This document shows positions 35,142 through 43,278 of a stretch of 64,000 bases of DNA, in pieces. Position numbers and translations under genes: made by a program. This DNA is from Phytohabitans aurantiacus (GTDB taxonomy: Bacteria > Actinomycetota > Actinomycetes > Mycobacteriales > Micromonosporaceae): positions 86,490 through 150,489 of the forward strand of contig NZ_BSDI01000008.1 of assembly GCF_027923225.1 (NCBI RefSeq), in the 5' to 3' direction. The stretch's first letter is position 1. Each line of letters opens with the position of its first letter. The notes under the pieces are model-generated. The model saw only the letters and a program-made list of their open reading frames with translations. It was not told where the DNA came from and made no database searches.

Positions 35142-37274
35142 TTACTTGACGCCCGCGGCGTCCATGCCGCGAAGCTCCTTCTTCAGGTCGTGCACCTCGT
35201 CACGGATGCGGGCCGCCAGCTCGAACTGGAGCTCGCGCGCCGCCGCCAGCATCTGGTCGTTCAGGTCCTGGATGAGCTGCGCCAGCTCGGCTCGGGCCAT
35301 GCCTTCGCGGGCTGGGCGGGTGGCGCCCTTGCCGCGGGAGCGGGTCTCGGGCACCGGGGCCTTGCCGCGGGACATCTGGCGGCCGGCGCCGCCGATGATG
35401 GCGCCGCCGGGGCCGTGGCCGCTGAGGGCGCCCTCGGTGTCGTCGGCCTCGCGGTAGATGTCGTCGAGGATGTCGTGGATCTTCTTGCGGAGCGGCTCGG
35501 GCGAGATGCCGTTGGCTTCGTTGTAGGCGGTCTGCTTGGCGCGGCGCCGGTTGGTCTCGTCGATCGCGTTGGCCATCGACGGGGTCATCTTGTCGGCGTA
35601 CATGTGGACCTGGCCGGACACGTTTCGGGCGGCGCGGCCGATGGTCTGGATCAGCGAGGTGCCGCTGCGCAGGAAGCCCTCCTTGTCGGCGTCGAGGATC
35701 GCGACCAGCGACACCTCGGGCAGGTCGAGGCCCTCGCGGAGCAGGTTGATGCCGACGAGCACATCGAAGTCGCCCTTGCGCAGCTCCCGTAGCAGCTCGA
35801 CGCGGCGCAGGGTGTCGACCTCGGAGTGCAGGTAGCGCACGCGGATGCCGTGCTCCAGCAGGTAGTCGGTGAGGTCTTCGGCCATCTTCTTGGTGAGCGT
35901 GGTGACGAGGACCCGCTCGTCGCGCTCGGTGCGGAGCTTGATCTCGTGCATGAGATCGTCGATCTGGCCCTTGGTGGGCTTGATGACCACCTCGGGGTCG
36001 ACCAGGCCGGTAGGGCGGATGACCTGCTCGACGAACTCGCCGCCGGACTGCTGCAGCTCCCACGGCCCGGGGGTGGCGGACAGGAACACCATCTGCCCCA
36101 CCCGCTCCAGGAACTCGTCGAACCGCAGTGGCCGGTTGTCGGCCGCGCTGGGGAGCCGGAAGCCGTGCTCGATGAGCAGCCGCTTGCGGGACGCGTCGCC
36201 CTCGTACATGGCGCCGATCTGCGGGATCGTCTGGTGCGACTCGTCGATCACCGTCAGGAAGTCGTCGGGGAAGTAGTCGAGGAGGCAGTGCGGCGGACTG
36301 CCGGGCTCGCGGCCGTCGATGTGCATCGAGTAGTTTTCGATGCCCGAGCAGAACCCGACCTGCCGCATCATCTCCAGGTCATACGTGGTGCGCATGCGCA
36401 GCCGCTGGGCCTCCAGCAGCTTGCCCTGGCGCTCCAGCTCCTCGAGGCGCTCGGCCAGCTCGACCTCGATGCCGGCCATCGCCCGCTCCATGCGCTCGGG
36501 GCCGGCGGCGTAGTGGGTAGCGGGGAAGATGAGGAGCTGATTGACCTCCTTCACCACGTCACCGGTGAGCGGGTGCAGGTAGTACAGCTTTTCGACCTCG
36601 TCGCCGAAGAACTCGACGCGGATCGCCAGCTCCTCGTATGCCGGGATGATCTCCAGCGTGTCACCGCGCACCCGGAACGTGCCCCGGTTGAACGCCATGT
36701 CGTTTCGCGTGTACTGGATGTCGACCAGGCGGCGCAGCAGCTTGTCGCGCTCGATCTCCTTGCCCACCTGCAGGCGGACCGCCCGGTCGAGGTACTCAGA
36801 CGGCGTGCCCAGCCCGTAGATGGCGGAGACGGTGGCCACCACGATGACGTCGCGCCTGGTCAGCAGCGACATGGTCGCCGAGTGCCGCAACCGCTCGACC
36901 TCTTCGTTGACCGAGGAGTCCTTTTCGATATAGGTATCGGTCTGCGGGATGTATGCCTCGGGTTGGTAGTAGTCGTAGTAAGAAACGAAGTATTCGACGG
37001 CGTTGTTGGGCATCAGCTCGCGGAACTCCTTGGCGAGCTGGGCGCACAGGGTCTTGTTGTGAGCCATCACGAGAGTCGGCCGCTGGAGCCGCTCGACGAG
37101 CCACGCCGTGGTGGCGCTCTTGCCGGTGCCGGTGGCGCCGAGCAGCACGGTGTGGCGGTCACCCCGGCGCACCCGACGCTCAAGGTCATCGATGGCCGTC
37201 GGCTGGTCGCCGGACGGCTTGTAGTCGCTGATTACCTCGAAGCGGCCATCTACGCGCGGGATCTCGAGAGCCAT
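35142..37274 (-). CDS. uvrB: Excinuclease ABC subunit B
   Basis: 710 residues, full length. Walker A GATGTGKS (residues 46-53), the damage-probing beta-hairpin around YYDYYQPEAYIPQTDTYIEK, helicase motifs IDESHQT, FLSATPG, VGINLLREGLDLPEV and TIGRAARN, and a C-terminal UVR (UvrC-binding) motif in LNDQMLAAARELQFELAARI. UvrB loads onto damaged DNA with UvrA and recruits UvrC in nucleotide excision repair. I found no convincing actinobacterial SOS box upstream. Confidence 0.97.
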   Translation of the reverse strand: MALEIPRVDGRFEVISDYKPSGDQPTAIDDLERRVRRGDRHTVLLGATGTGKSATTAWLVERLQRPTLVMAHNKTLCAQLAKEFRELMPNNAVEYFVSYYDYYQPEAYIPQTDTYIEKDSSVNEEVERLRHSATMSLLTRRDVIVVATVSAIYGLGTPSEYLDRAVRLQVGKEIERDKLLRRLVDIQYTRNDMAFNRGTFRVRGDTLEIIPAYEELAIRVEFFGDEVEKLYYLHPLTGDVVKEVNQLLIFPATHYAAGPERMERAMAGIEVELAERLEELERQGKLLEAQRLRMRTTYDLEMMRQVGFCSGIENYSMHIDGREPGSPPHCLLDYFPDDFLTVIDESHQTIPQIGAMYEGDASRKRLLIEHGFRLPSAADNRPLRFDEFLERVGQMVFLSATPGPWELQQSGGEFVEQVIRPTGLVDPEVVIKPTKGQIDDLMHEIKLRTERDERVLVTTLTKKMAEDLTDYLLEHGIRVRYLHSEVDTLRRVELLRELRKGDFDVLVGINLLREGLDLPEVSLVAILDADKEGFLRSGTSLIQTIGRAARNVSGQVHMYADKMTPSMANAIDETNRRRAKQTAYNEANGISPEPLRKKIHDILDDIYREADDTEGALSGHGPGGAIIGGAGRQMSRGKAPVPETRSRGKGATRPAREGMARAELAQLIQDLNDQMLAAARELQFELAARIRDEVHDLKKELRGMDAAGVK

Positions 37275-37632
37275 GTTCTAAACCGTACGCCGCCCCACCG
37301 ACAACATTCGTCCGCCCGGGTAACGTCTGCGATCAACTTCGATATTGTCATTGTGTGGGAAAGATCACCGCGCTACCGTCTTAAGGGTAGGCCGCTCGCG
37401 GCGGCCGATCGGGCAGGTGACCGGGCCTCCACACCGGCTGGGCACCCCCGACGCAGGGTTGCAGCCCCGGCGTCCAGCCGGTGAGCGCACCCGAGTGGTC
37501 GCGCAGGACGCGCTGACCGGCCGCCGCGAGCGCCCCAAATCGAGCGCCCGCCGGCGAGCGCACTAGCGCAAAGCACGCAGGAACGCCCAAAAAACACGTC
37601 ACCTCTCGCGCGCTGAGCCAGTTCAACCTCCC
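37275..37632. other. Intergenic region between uvrB and the lipoprotein gene
   Basis: 358 bp without a credible gene. It should hold the divergent promoters. The only structure I see is a 14-bp inverted repeat, GCTCGCGGCGGCCG (37394-37407) and CGGCCGCCGCGAGC (37518-37531), 110 bp apart. Confidence 0.45.
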
Positions 37633-39117
37633 GTGAAGGGAACCCAAGACCGGCGCCGCGTCGTCGCCCTCGTCGCTCTCGTCGCCCTCGGTGGCGGCAC
37701 GCTCGCCAGCATGGCCAGCGGGCTCGTCTCCTGCTCGCCATCGAACGAGACCGTCAAGGCCCGCCAGCTCACCGCCGCGGAGGCGGAACGGCTCGGCGGC
37801 ATGCGCGCCCGCAACTACAAGGACGCGCGGGTGGGCCTGCGAGCGGTGGTCGGCAAGCCCGGCAGCGAGATCCGGCTCGCCGGCTGGGTCGACTGGCACC
37901 GCCCCCTGGTGTACCTCGCGGCCACCGCGCCGACCGAGGGTCCGGACGACGGGCTCCTCCAGGCGGTACCCGGACTGGTGGCCACGCGACCAGGCCGCGT
38001 CGCGGAACCACCCGCCGTCCCGCCCAGCGACAACTGGAGCGTGCGGCCGTTCACGGCCGCGTCCTCGACCCCGGCGGTGATCGACTCGTTCCTCGCGCTG
38101 CTGTTCGCGATCGCCAGCGCGGAGCCCGACGCCGCCGACCTGCTCGCGCGCAGCGAGGCCAAGTGGATCGGCCGCGACAAGATCGGCGAGCACCCGGTCG
38201 ACATCCTGCTCGGCCCGGCCGTGCCGCCCCGTCCGGCACCGACGAAGACGGCACCTACGAAGACGGCGAAGCCAAAGCCGACGCCGAGCGCTACCAAGCC
38301 GGTGGGACCGCAGAGTCCCACCCCCTCCCCCGGCTCGCTCGCCGCGATGGGCGGCGCCGTGAAGTACTGGCTGGACGGCGACGCGCGCCTCTACAAGTTC
38401 GAGGCGCTGCTCGCCAAGGACCTGCCGGTCACCGTCGAACTCCGCCGCGAGGACAGTCCCGACCTGGTCGCGATCGACGCGTTTGGCGGGCGGGGCGGCA
38501 AGTCGCGGCAGGTGACAGCGCGCGAGGCGGCCGTGCTCGCCGCGATGCGCCAGCGGAACCGGAAGGCCGGCGGCGGCGAGATCACGCTCAACGTGCCGAT
38601 GCTGCCCTCCGGCGCGCTCCGGGCCGAAGGCTGGATCGACTGGCGGGGCGCGATGGCGTACTTCCTGGCGCAGGAAGGGGATCAGGGCTACCTCATGCGG
38701 GTCAACCGCTCGGGCGTTTCGGTGCAGAAGGCGAAGAAAGACGTCAAGAAGGCGCCGGTGCCGCCGGCGAAGAAGGGCTGGGAGTTCATCCCGTGGGCAC
38801 GCCGCGGCGACGCGCTGGGCGGCCTCGACCTCGACATGCTCGTCAACGAGGCCCTCGCGGTCAGCAGCAGCGGCCGCGACGACGCCAAGAAGCTCCGCAA
38901 GGTGGCCCGCTGGCTGCGCGCGGACACGCTCGACGGCGCGCCGGTGACCGTGTACGAGATCCCGAAGGTCGCCGACGTCGGCGGGGCGCGCGGGCAGGCC
39001 ACGATCAGGTACTGGGTGGACGGGTCGGGTGGCCTGCGGCGGCTCGAACTGCGGACCCGCATCGGCGCTTACGGTCAGCTCGACATCAAGCCCGGCCGGG
39101 TACCAAAACTCAAGTGA
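37633..39117 (+). CDS. Secreted/lipoprotein with two duplicated domains, unknown function
   Basis: 494 residues from a GTG at 37633; no clear ribosome-binding site, so the start is tentative. A signal peptide ends at a possible lipobox GLVSC. Two copies of one domain are visible: RLAGWVDWHRPLVYLAA and RAEGWIDWRGAMAYFLA, each followed further on by KYWLDGDARLYKFEALL and RYWVDGSGGLRRLELRT. The copies are separated by a Pro/Thr/Lys linker (TKTAPTKTAKPKPTPSATKP). The pattern resembles LppX/LolA-type lipid-carrier lipoproteins in outline only. I do not recognise a family. Confidence 0.7.
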   Translation: MKGTQDRRRVVALVALVALGGGTLASMASGLVSCSPSNETVKARQLTAAEAERLGGMRARNYKDARVGLRAVVGKPGSEIRLAGWVDWHRPLVYLAATAPTEGPDDGLLQAVPGLVATRPGRVAEPPAVPPSDNWSVRPFTAASSTPAVIDSFLALLFAIASAEPDAADLLARSEAKWIGRDKIGEHPVDILLGPAVPPRPAPTKTAPTKTAKPKPTPSATKPVGPQSPTPSPGSLAAMGGAVKYWLDGDARLYKFEALLAKDLPVTVELRREDSPDLVAIDAFGGRGGKSRQVTAREAAVLAAMRQRNRKAGGGEITLNVPMLPSGALRAEGWIDWRGAMAYFLAQEGDQGYLMRVNRSGVSVQKAKKDVKKAPVPPAKKGWEFIPWARRGDALGGLDLDMLVNEALAVSSSGRDDAKKLRKVARWLRADTLDGAPVTVYEIPKVADVGGARGQATIRYWVDGSGGLRRLELRTRIGAYGQLDIKPGRVPKLK

Positions 39118-39198
39118 GCACGCGCCGTCCGCAGACCGCGCAAAGCGGCGGGAGCGAAGCGACCAGAGCGACCGCGGTCTCCGAGCGGAGCGAGGGCA

Positions 39199-40032
39199 TC
39201 AGGCAATAAGCACGACGGTGGCCGGACGGCCGGGATCGGCGCTGCCGTGCCGGCCGTCCGCCATCCGCGGAAAGCCCGCCGGGCCCAGCTCATCGCCCGG
39301 CCCGCGCACCTCGATCACGCCGTCGACCAGCCGCGGCTCGCCGCCCAGCACATGCCCGAGCCGCGCGGCGACCCTCGGCCAGTCCTCCGGCCGTACCAGA
39401 GCGCCAGGCTCAGCCACGCGACCGCGCCGCACGTTCTCCTCGTAAGGGACGAGCCGGTCGTCCCACAGCGTATCGACGCGCGCGGCCAGGTCGTCGAGCG
39501 TGGCATCGTTGCGCAGCAGCACGTCGGCGACCGCGCGCCGCTCGGCGTCGGCGGCCTGCGCGGCGATCCGGGCCCGCGCCTGCGGCTCGGGCATTCCCCG
39601 GTCGCGCACCAGTCGCCGCACGCGGGTGGCTTCGTCGGCCTCGACCACGACGACGAGATGGTACGCGGGCCCGAGCCCCACCTCGGCGAGGAGCGGGACG
39701 TCGTTGAGCACGATCGCGTCGGGCGGGGCGGCGGCGGTCATCTCCACGGAACGCTCGCGAACCAACGGGTGCACGATCGCCTCCAACCGCCGCCGGGCAG
39801 CGTCGTCGCCGAAGACGCGGGCGCCCAGGGCGGGCCGGTCGAGTTCGCCGTCTGGTCCCAGTACCCCATCGCCGAAGGCAGCCACGACGGCGGCCAATCC
39901 CGGCGTGCCGGCCGCGACCACCTCGCGCGCCAGCCGGTCTGAGTCGACGAGCAGCGCGCCGCGCGCGGCGAGCCGGCTCGCCACCGCGCTCTTACCCGCC
40001 CCGATCCCACCGGTGAGCCCGATCATCAGCAC
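39199..40032 (-). CDS. coaE: Dephospho-CoA kinase with C-terminal extension
   Basis: 277 residues from a GTG at 40032, matching the family start (M/V-L-x-IGLTGGIGAGKS). The P-loop is GGIGAGKSAV, the substrate region is LVDSDRLAREVV, and the lid region is VRRLVRDRGMPEPQARARIA. It catalyses the last step of CoA synthesis. Residues beyond ~205 form an extension. In many actinobacteria CoaE is fused to a full GrpB-like domain, but here only ~70 residues without the GrpB core remain, suggesting erosion. It follows rpsA on the same strand beyond a terminator. Confidence 0.93.
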   Translation of the reverse strand: MLMIGLTGGIGAGKSAVASRLAARGALLVDSDRLAREVVAAGTPGLAAVVAAFGDGVLGPDGELDRPALGARVFGDDAARRRLEAIVHPLVRERSVEMTAAAPPDAIVLNDVPLLAEVGLGPAYHLVVVVEADEATRVRRLVRDRGMPEPQARARIAAQAADAERRAVADVLLRNDATLDDLAARVDTLWDDRLVPYEENVRRGRVAEPGALVRPEDWPRVAARLGHVLGGEPRLVDGVIEVRGPGDELGPAGFPRMADGRHGSADPGRPATVVLIA

Positions 40033-40048
40033 GACGACAGGCTAGCGA

Positions 40049-40079
40049 AAACGGCCCCCGCGAAGCGCGGGGGCCGTTT
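40049..40079 (-). terminator. Intrinsic terminator after rpsA
   Basis: Fourteen-base perfect arms (AAACGGCCCCCGCG and CGCGGGGGCCGTTT) around a 3-base loop. On the minus strand the stem ends in TTTTCG, 16 bases past the rpsA stop. It is the clearest rho-independent terminator in the window. Confidence 0.9.
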
Positions 40080-40094
40080 CGGTGTTGCTGAGAC

Positions 40095-41579
40095 TTACTT
40101 GCCGCCGGCGAGCTTCTCGCGCAGCGCGGCGAGCGCCTCGTCGGTGGCGAGGGTGCCCGCGGGCTCCTCGGCCTGGCGGGCCGGGGCCGTCGTGGACGAC
40201 GTGGCGCCGCCACTGGTCGGAGCCGGCGCGGCCGCCGCGTCGGCGTCGGCCGCACGAGCGGTCTGCACCTGCTTGGTGTGGGCCTCCCAGCGCTGGCGGG
40301 CCTCAGCGTACTGAGTTTCCCACGTCTCGCGCTGCTTGTCGTACCCTTCGAGCCACTCGCCGGTCTCCGGGTCGAAGCCCTCGGGGTAGATGTAGTTGCC
40401 CTCGTTGTCGTACGTGGCGGCCATGCCGTAGAGGGTCGGGTCGAAGTGCTCCTCGCCCTCGACGAAGCCCTCGTTGGCCTGCTTGAGCGACAGCGAGATC
40501 CGCCGGCGCTCGAGGTCGATGTCGATGACCTTGACCATCACGTCGGAGCCGACCTGCACGACCTGCTCCGGGATCTCCACGTGGCGCTCGGCCAGCTCGG
40601 AGATGTGCACCAGGCCCTCGATGCCGTCGTCGACCCGCACGAACGCACCGAACGGCACCAGCTTGGTCACCTTGCCCGGCACGATCTGCTGGATCGCGTG
40701 GGTGCGGGCGAACTGGCGCCACGGGTCTTCCTGCGTGGCCTTGAGCGACAGCGAGACGCGCTCGCGGTCGAGATCGACGTCGAGAACCTCGACCTCGACT
40801 TCCTGGCCCACCTCGACGACCTCGGAGGGGTGGTCGATGTGCTTCCAGGACAGCTCGGACACGTGCACCAGACCGTCGACGCCGCCAAGGTCGACAAACG
40901 CGCCGAAGTTGACGATCGAGGACACGACGCCCTTGCGGACCTGGCCCTTGGCCAGCTTGTTGAGGAACTCGGTGCGCACCTCGGACTGCGTCTGCTCCAG
41001 CCACGCCCGGCGGGACAGAACCACGTTGTTGCGGTTCTTGTCCAGCTCGATGATCTTCGCCTCGAGCTCCCGGCCGACGTACGGCTGCAGGTCGCGCACG
41101 CGGCGCATCTCGACCAGCGAAGCGGGCAGGAAGCCGCGCAGCCCGATGTCGAGGATCAGACCACCCTTGACCACCTCGATGACCGAGCCGCGAACGACCC
41201 CGTCCTCGTCCTTGATCTTCTCGATGGTCCCCCACGCGCGCTCGTACTGCGCACGCTTCTTCGAGAGGATCAGACGCCCTTCCTTGTCCTCCTTCTGGAG
41301 AACCAGGGCCTCGATGTGGTCACCGACCGACACCACCTCAGCGGGGTCCACGTCATGCTTGATCGACAACTCGCGCGAGGGGATGACGCCCTCGGTCTTG
41401 TAGCCGATGTCGAGCAGGACCTCGTCCCGATCGACCTTGACGACGGTGCCTTCGACAATGTCGCCGTCGTTGAAGTACTTGATGGTCTCGTCGATAGCGG
41501 CGAGGAACGCCTCCTCGGACCCGAGGTCGTCGACGGTGACCTTGTTTGCGCTCGAGGTGGCCTCGATGCTGCTCGTCAT
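40095..41579 (-). CDS. rpsA: 30S ribosomal protein S1
   Basis: 494 residues from the ATG at 41579 (MTSSIEATSSANKVTV). Four S1 RNA-binding domains are visible: GDIVEGTVVKVDRDEVLLDI, VVRGSVIEVVKGGLILDIGL, VRKGVVSSIVNFGAFVDLGG and VPGKVTKLVPFGAFVRVDDG. An acidic/Ala-rich C-terminal tail follows, as in actinobacterial S1 proteins. It helps mRNA bind the 30S subunit. The conserved actinobacterial order polA-rpsA-coaE-uvrB is kept, with insertions. Confidence 0.97.
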   Translation of the reverse strand: MTSSIEATSSANKVTVDDLGSEEAFLAAIDETIKYFNDGDIVEGTVVKVDRDEVLLDIGYKTEGVIPSRELSIKHDVDPAEVVSVGDHIEALVLQKEDKEGRLILSKKRAQYERAWGTIEKIKDEDGVVRGSVIEVVKGGLILDIGLRGFLPASLVEMRRVRDLQPYVGRELEAKIIELDKNRNNVVLSRRAWLEQTQSEVRTEFLNKLAKGQVRKGVVSSIVNFGAFVDLGGVDGLVHVSELSWKHIDHPSEVVEVGQEVEVEVLDVDLDRERVSLSLKATQEDPWRQFARTHAIQQIVPGKVTKLVPFGAFVRVDDGIEGLVHISELAERHVEIPEQVVQVGSDVMVKVIDIDLERRRISLSLKQANEGFVEGEEHFDPTLYGMAATYDNEGNYIYPEGFDPETGEWLEGYDKQRETWETQYAEARQRWEAHTKQVQTARAADADAAAAPAPTSGGATSSTTAPARQAEEPAGTLATDEALAALREKLAGGK

Positions 41580-41752
41580 GTGGACTGTTGCTCCGAACGG
41601 ATGGTGTCGCGGTAACCTGCTCGCGCCCACGGACCCGCCGCCGGGCACAGCGCAACGTCGTCGATGATGCTGAATCGCCGGTGATGCTGGGATGTGTCCG
41701 TCGACCGCGGACCTACTCCCTGCCGAGGCCACGATCCGCGAGTGCATCGAAC

Positions 41753-41783
41753 AGCTTACCGTGCGCATTACCACAGCGTGCAA
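41753..41783 (-). promoter_or_regulatory. Possible rpsA promoter
   Basis: Minus-strand TTGCAC (41783-41778) and TAAGCT (41758-41753) are separated by 19 bp, which would give a leader of about 165 bases before rpsA. The spacing is loose, so this is tentative. The rest of 41580-41932 shows no gene. Confidence 0.3.
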
Positions 41784-41932
41784 GCCCCACCGGCACCAGA
41801 TGTACGGCGTGTTTCCCAAACGCCATAGATTGTCCGGCATGTAGCCCAGATGTAGCGCTGGTCACACCTACGTCACGGCTCGACGAGCTGCCGCCTTCCG
41901 GACCGTGGCGGCCGATGGGCCAGAATGATCGG

Positions 41933-42760
41933 GTGACAGATACGGCAGCCCCGCGCGTGGCCCGCCGCCCGCTGGGCGACGCCGAGACCCGCCGCGCCAA
42001 CCGCGGCTGGTGGGACCGCGACGCCGACTCCTACCAGGCCGAACACGGCGCCTTCCTCGGCGACGTCGACTTCGTCTGGTGCCCCGAAGGCTTGCGCGAG
42101 GCCGACGCCGGCCTCCTCGGACCGGTCGCCGGCCGCCGGATCCTCGAACTCGGCTGCGGCTCGGCCTCCGCCGGGCGCTGGCTCGCCACGCAAGGCGCCC
42201 ACGTGGTCGCCTTGGACCTGTCCGCGGGCATGTTGCGGCACGCGGTCGAGGCCTCCGCGCGCTCAGGTGTACCGGTACCGTTGCTGCAGGCCGACGCGCT
42301 GGCACTCCCGTTCGCCGACGAGGCATTCGACATCGTCTGCACAGCGTTCGGCGCGATCCCGTTCGTGGTCGACTCGGCCGCCGCCATGCGCGAGGTGCAC
42401 CGCGTCCTCCGCCCAGGCGGCCGCTGGGTCTTCTCCGCCACCCACCCGATGCGATGGATCTTCCTCGACGACCCGGGCCAGGAGGGACTCCTAGCCGTCC
42501 ACTCGTACTTCGACCGCAACCCGTACGTAGAGTCCACTGAGGACGGTGTCCCGACATACGTCGAACAGCACCGCACATTGGGCGACCGCGTCCGCGAGTT
42601 GGTGGGCGCCGGCTTCGTGCTACGCGACCTCATCGAACCCGAATGGCCCGAGGGTCACACCCAGGAGTGGGGCCAATGGAGCCCGTTGCGCGGCCACCTG
42701 TTCCCCGGCACCGCCATCTTCGTATCCACCAAACCCACCACGGATACCCCTAACACGTAA
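41933..42760 (+). CDS. Class I SAM-dependent methyltransferase
   Basis: 275 residues from a GTG at 41933. CAGAAT lies 6 bases upstream, the leaderless arrangement; the longer frame back to 41546 is non-coding in character. Methyltransf_11 fold: motif I ILELGCGSASAGRWLATQGA, VVALDLSAGMLRHA, LPFADEAFDIV, then EVHRVLRPGGRWVFSATHP. Substrate unknown. It diverges from rpsA. Confidence 0.88.
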   Translation: MTDTAAPRVARRPLGDAETRRANRGWWDRDADSYQAEHGAFLGDVDFVWCPEGLREADAGLLGPVAGRRILELGCGSASAGRWLATQGAHVVALDLSAGMLRHAVEASARSGVPVPLLQADALALPFADEAFDIVCTAFGAIPFVVDSAAAMREVHRVLRPGGRWVFSATHPMRWIFLDDPGQEGLLAVHSYFDRNPYVESTEDGVPTYVEQHRTLGDRVRELVGAGFVLRDLIEPEWPEGHTQEWGQWSPLRGHLFPGTAIFVSTKPTTDTPNT

Positions 42761-42879
42761 CCCTTCCCGCCCACGCCGCGCGCCCGCACTGCGCGCCGGT
42801 TCGCGTTTCCTTCCGCGCAGGCGGACGTTTCGTTCCGCGCAGGCAGGCGGCTCTTGCCGCACAGGCAGGCGGCTCTTGC

Positions 42880-42963
42880 CGCCGATCAAGGGCGAATGCA
42901 CGTGATTGGATCTCTTTTCCACGTGCGTTTGCCCTTGATCGATGCGAATGCCCTTGATCGGCG
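42880..42963 (+). repeat. 84-bp palindromic repeat, copy 6
   Basis: Forward orientation, 119 bp after the methyltransferase gene. The arm pair that is C-G in copy 1 is T-A here, a compensated change. The preceding ~50 bp hold a short direct repeat containing GGCAGGCGGCTCTTGCCG. The 107 bp between this copy and copy 7 hold no gene. Confidence 0.88.
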
Positions 42964-43070
42964 GACGCCGGCGTCACCGTTGCGGGGTCGCCGGCCGCGA
43001 TCGTCGCCGCCTGGCGCGGCGTGTCCATCGCAGGCCAGGCTGGGCGCATCGGTCCGCGCGCCCCTCGCTC

Positions 43071-43153
43071 CGTCGATCAAGGACAAGTCCATCGATCAAG
43101 GCCGAATGCACGCGGAAAGAGATCCAACCACGTGCATTCGCCCTTGATCGACG
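43071..43153 (-). repeat. 84-bp palindromic repeat, copy 7
   Basis: Inverted orientation, downstream of polA, facing copy 6. Outer ends CGTC/GACG pair with each other (compared with CGCC/GGCG in copy 1). A G.G mismatch occurs in the stem. A 17-bp unit (GCGCAGGGCGCGAAGCC) is repeated about twice just after it. Confidence 0.87.
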
Positions 43154-43278
43154 CGCAGGGCGCGAAGCCGCGCAGAGCGCGAAGCCGCGGCGCGCGAAAG
43201 GCGCGGCGGCCGGCGCGGGAGCGCGGCCCGGCGTGGAGCGGTGGGTATGGGAGGTGGGGTGGCGCGGGTAGTCGAGAG

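Noticed and set aside
37275..37340. LexA/SOS box upstream of uvrB
   Set aside because: CGAATGTT-like bases occur, but no pair of GAAC/GTTC half-sites with correct spacing is present.
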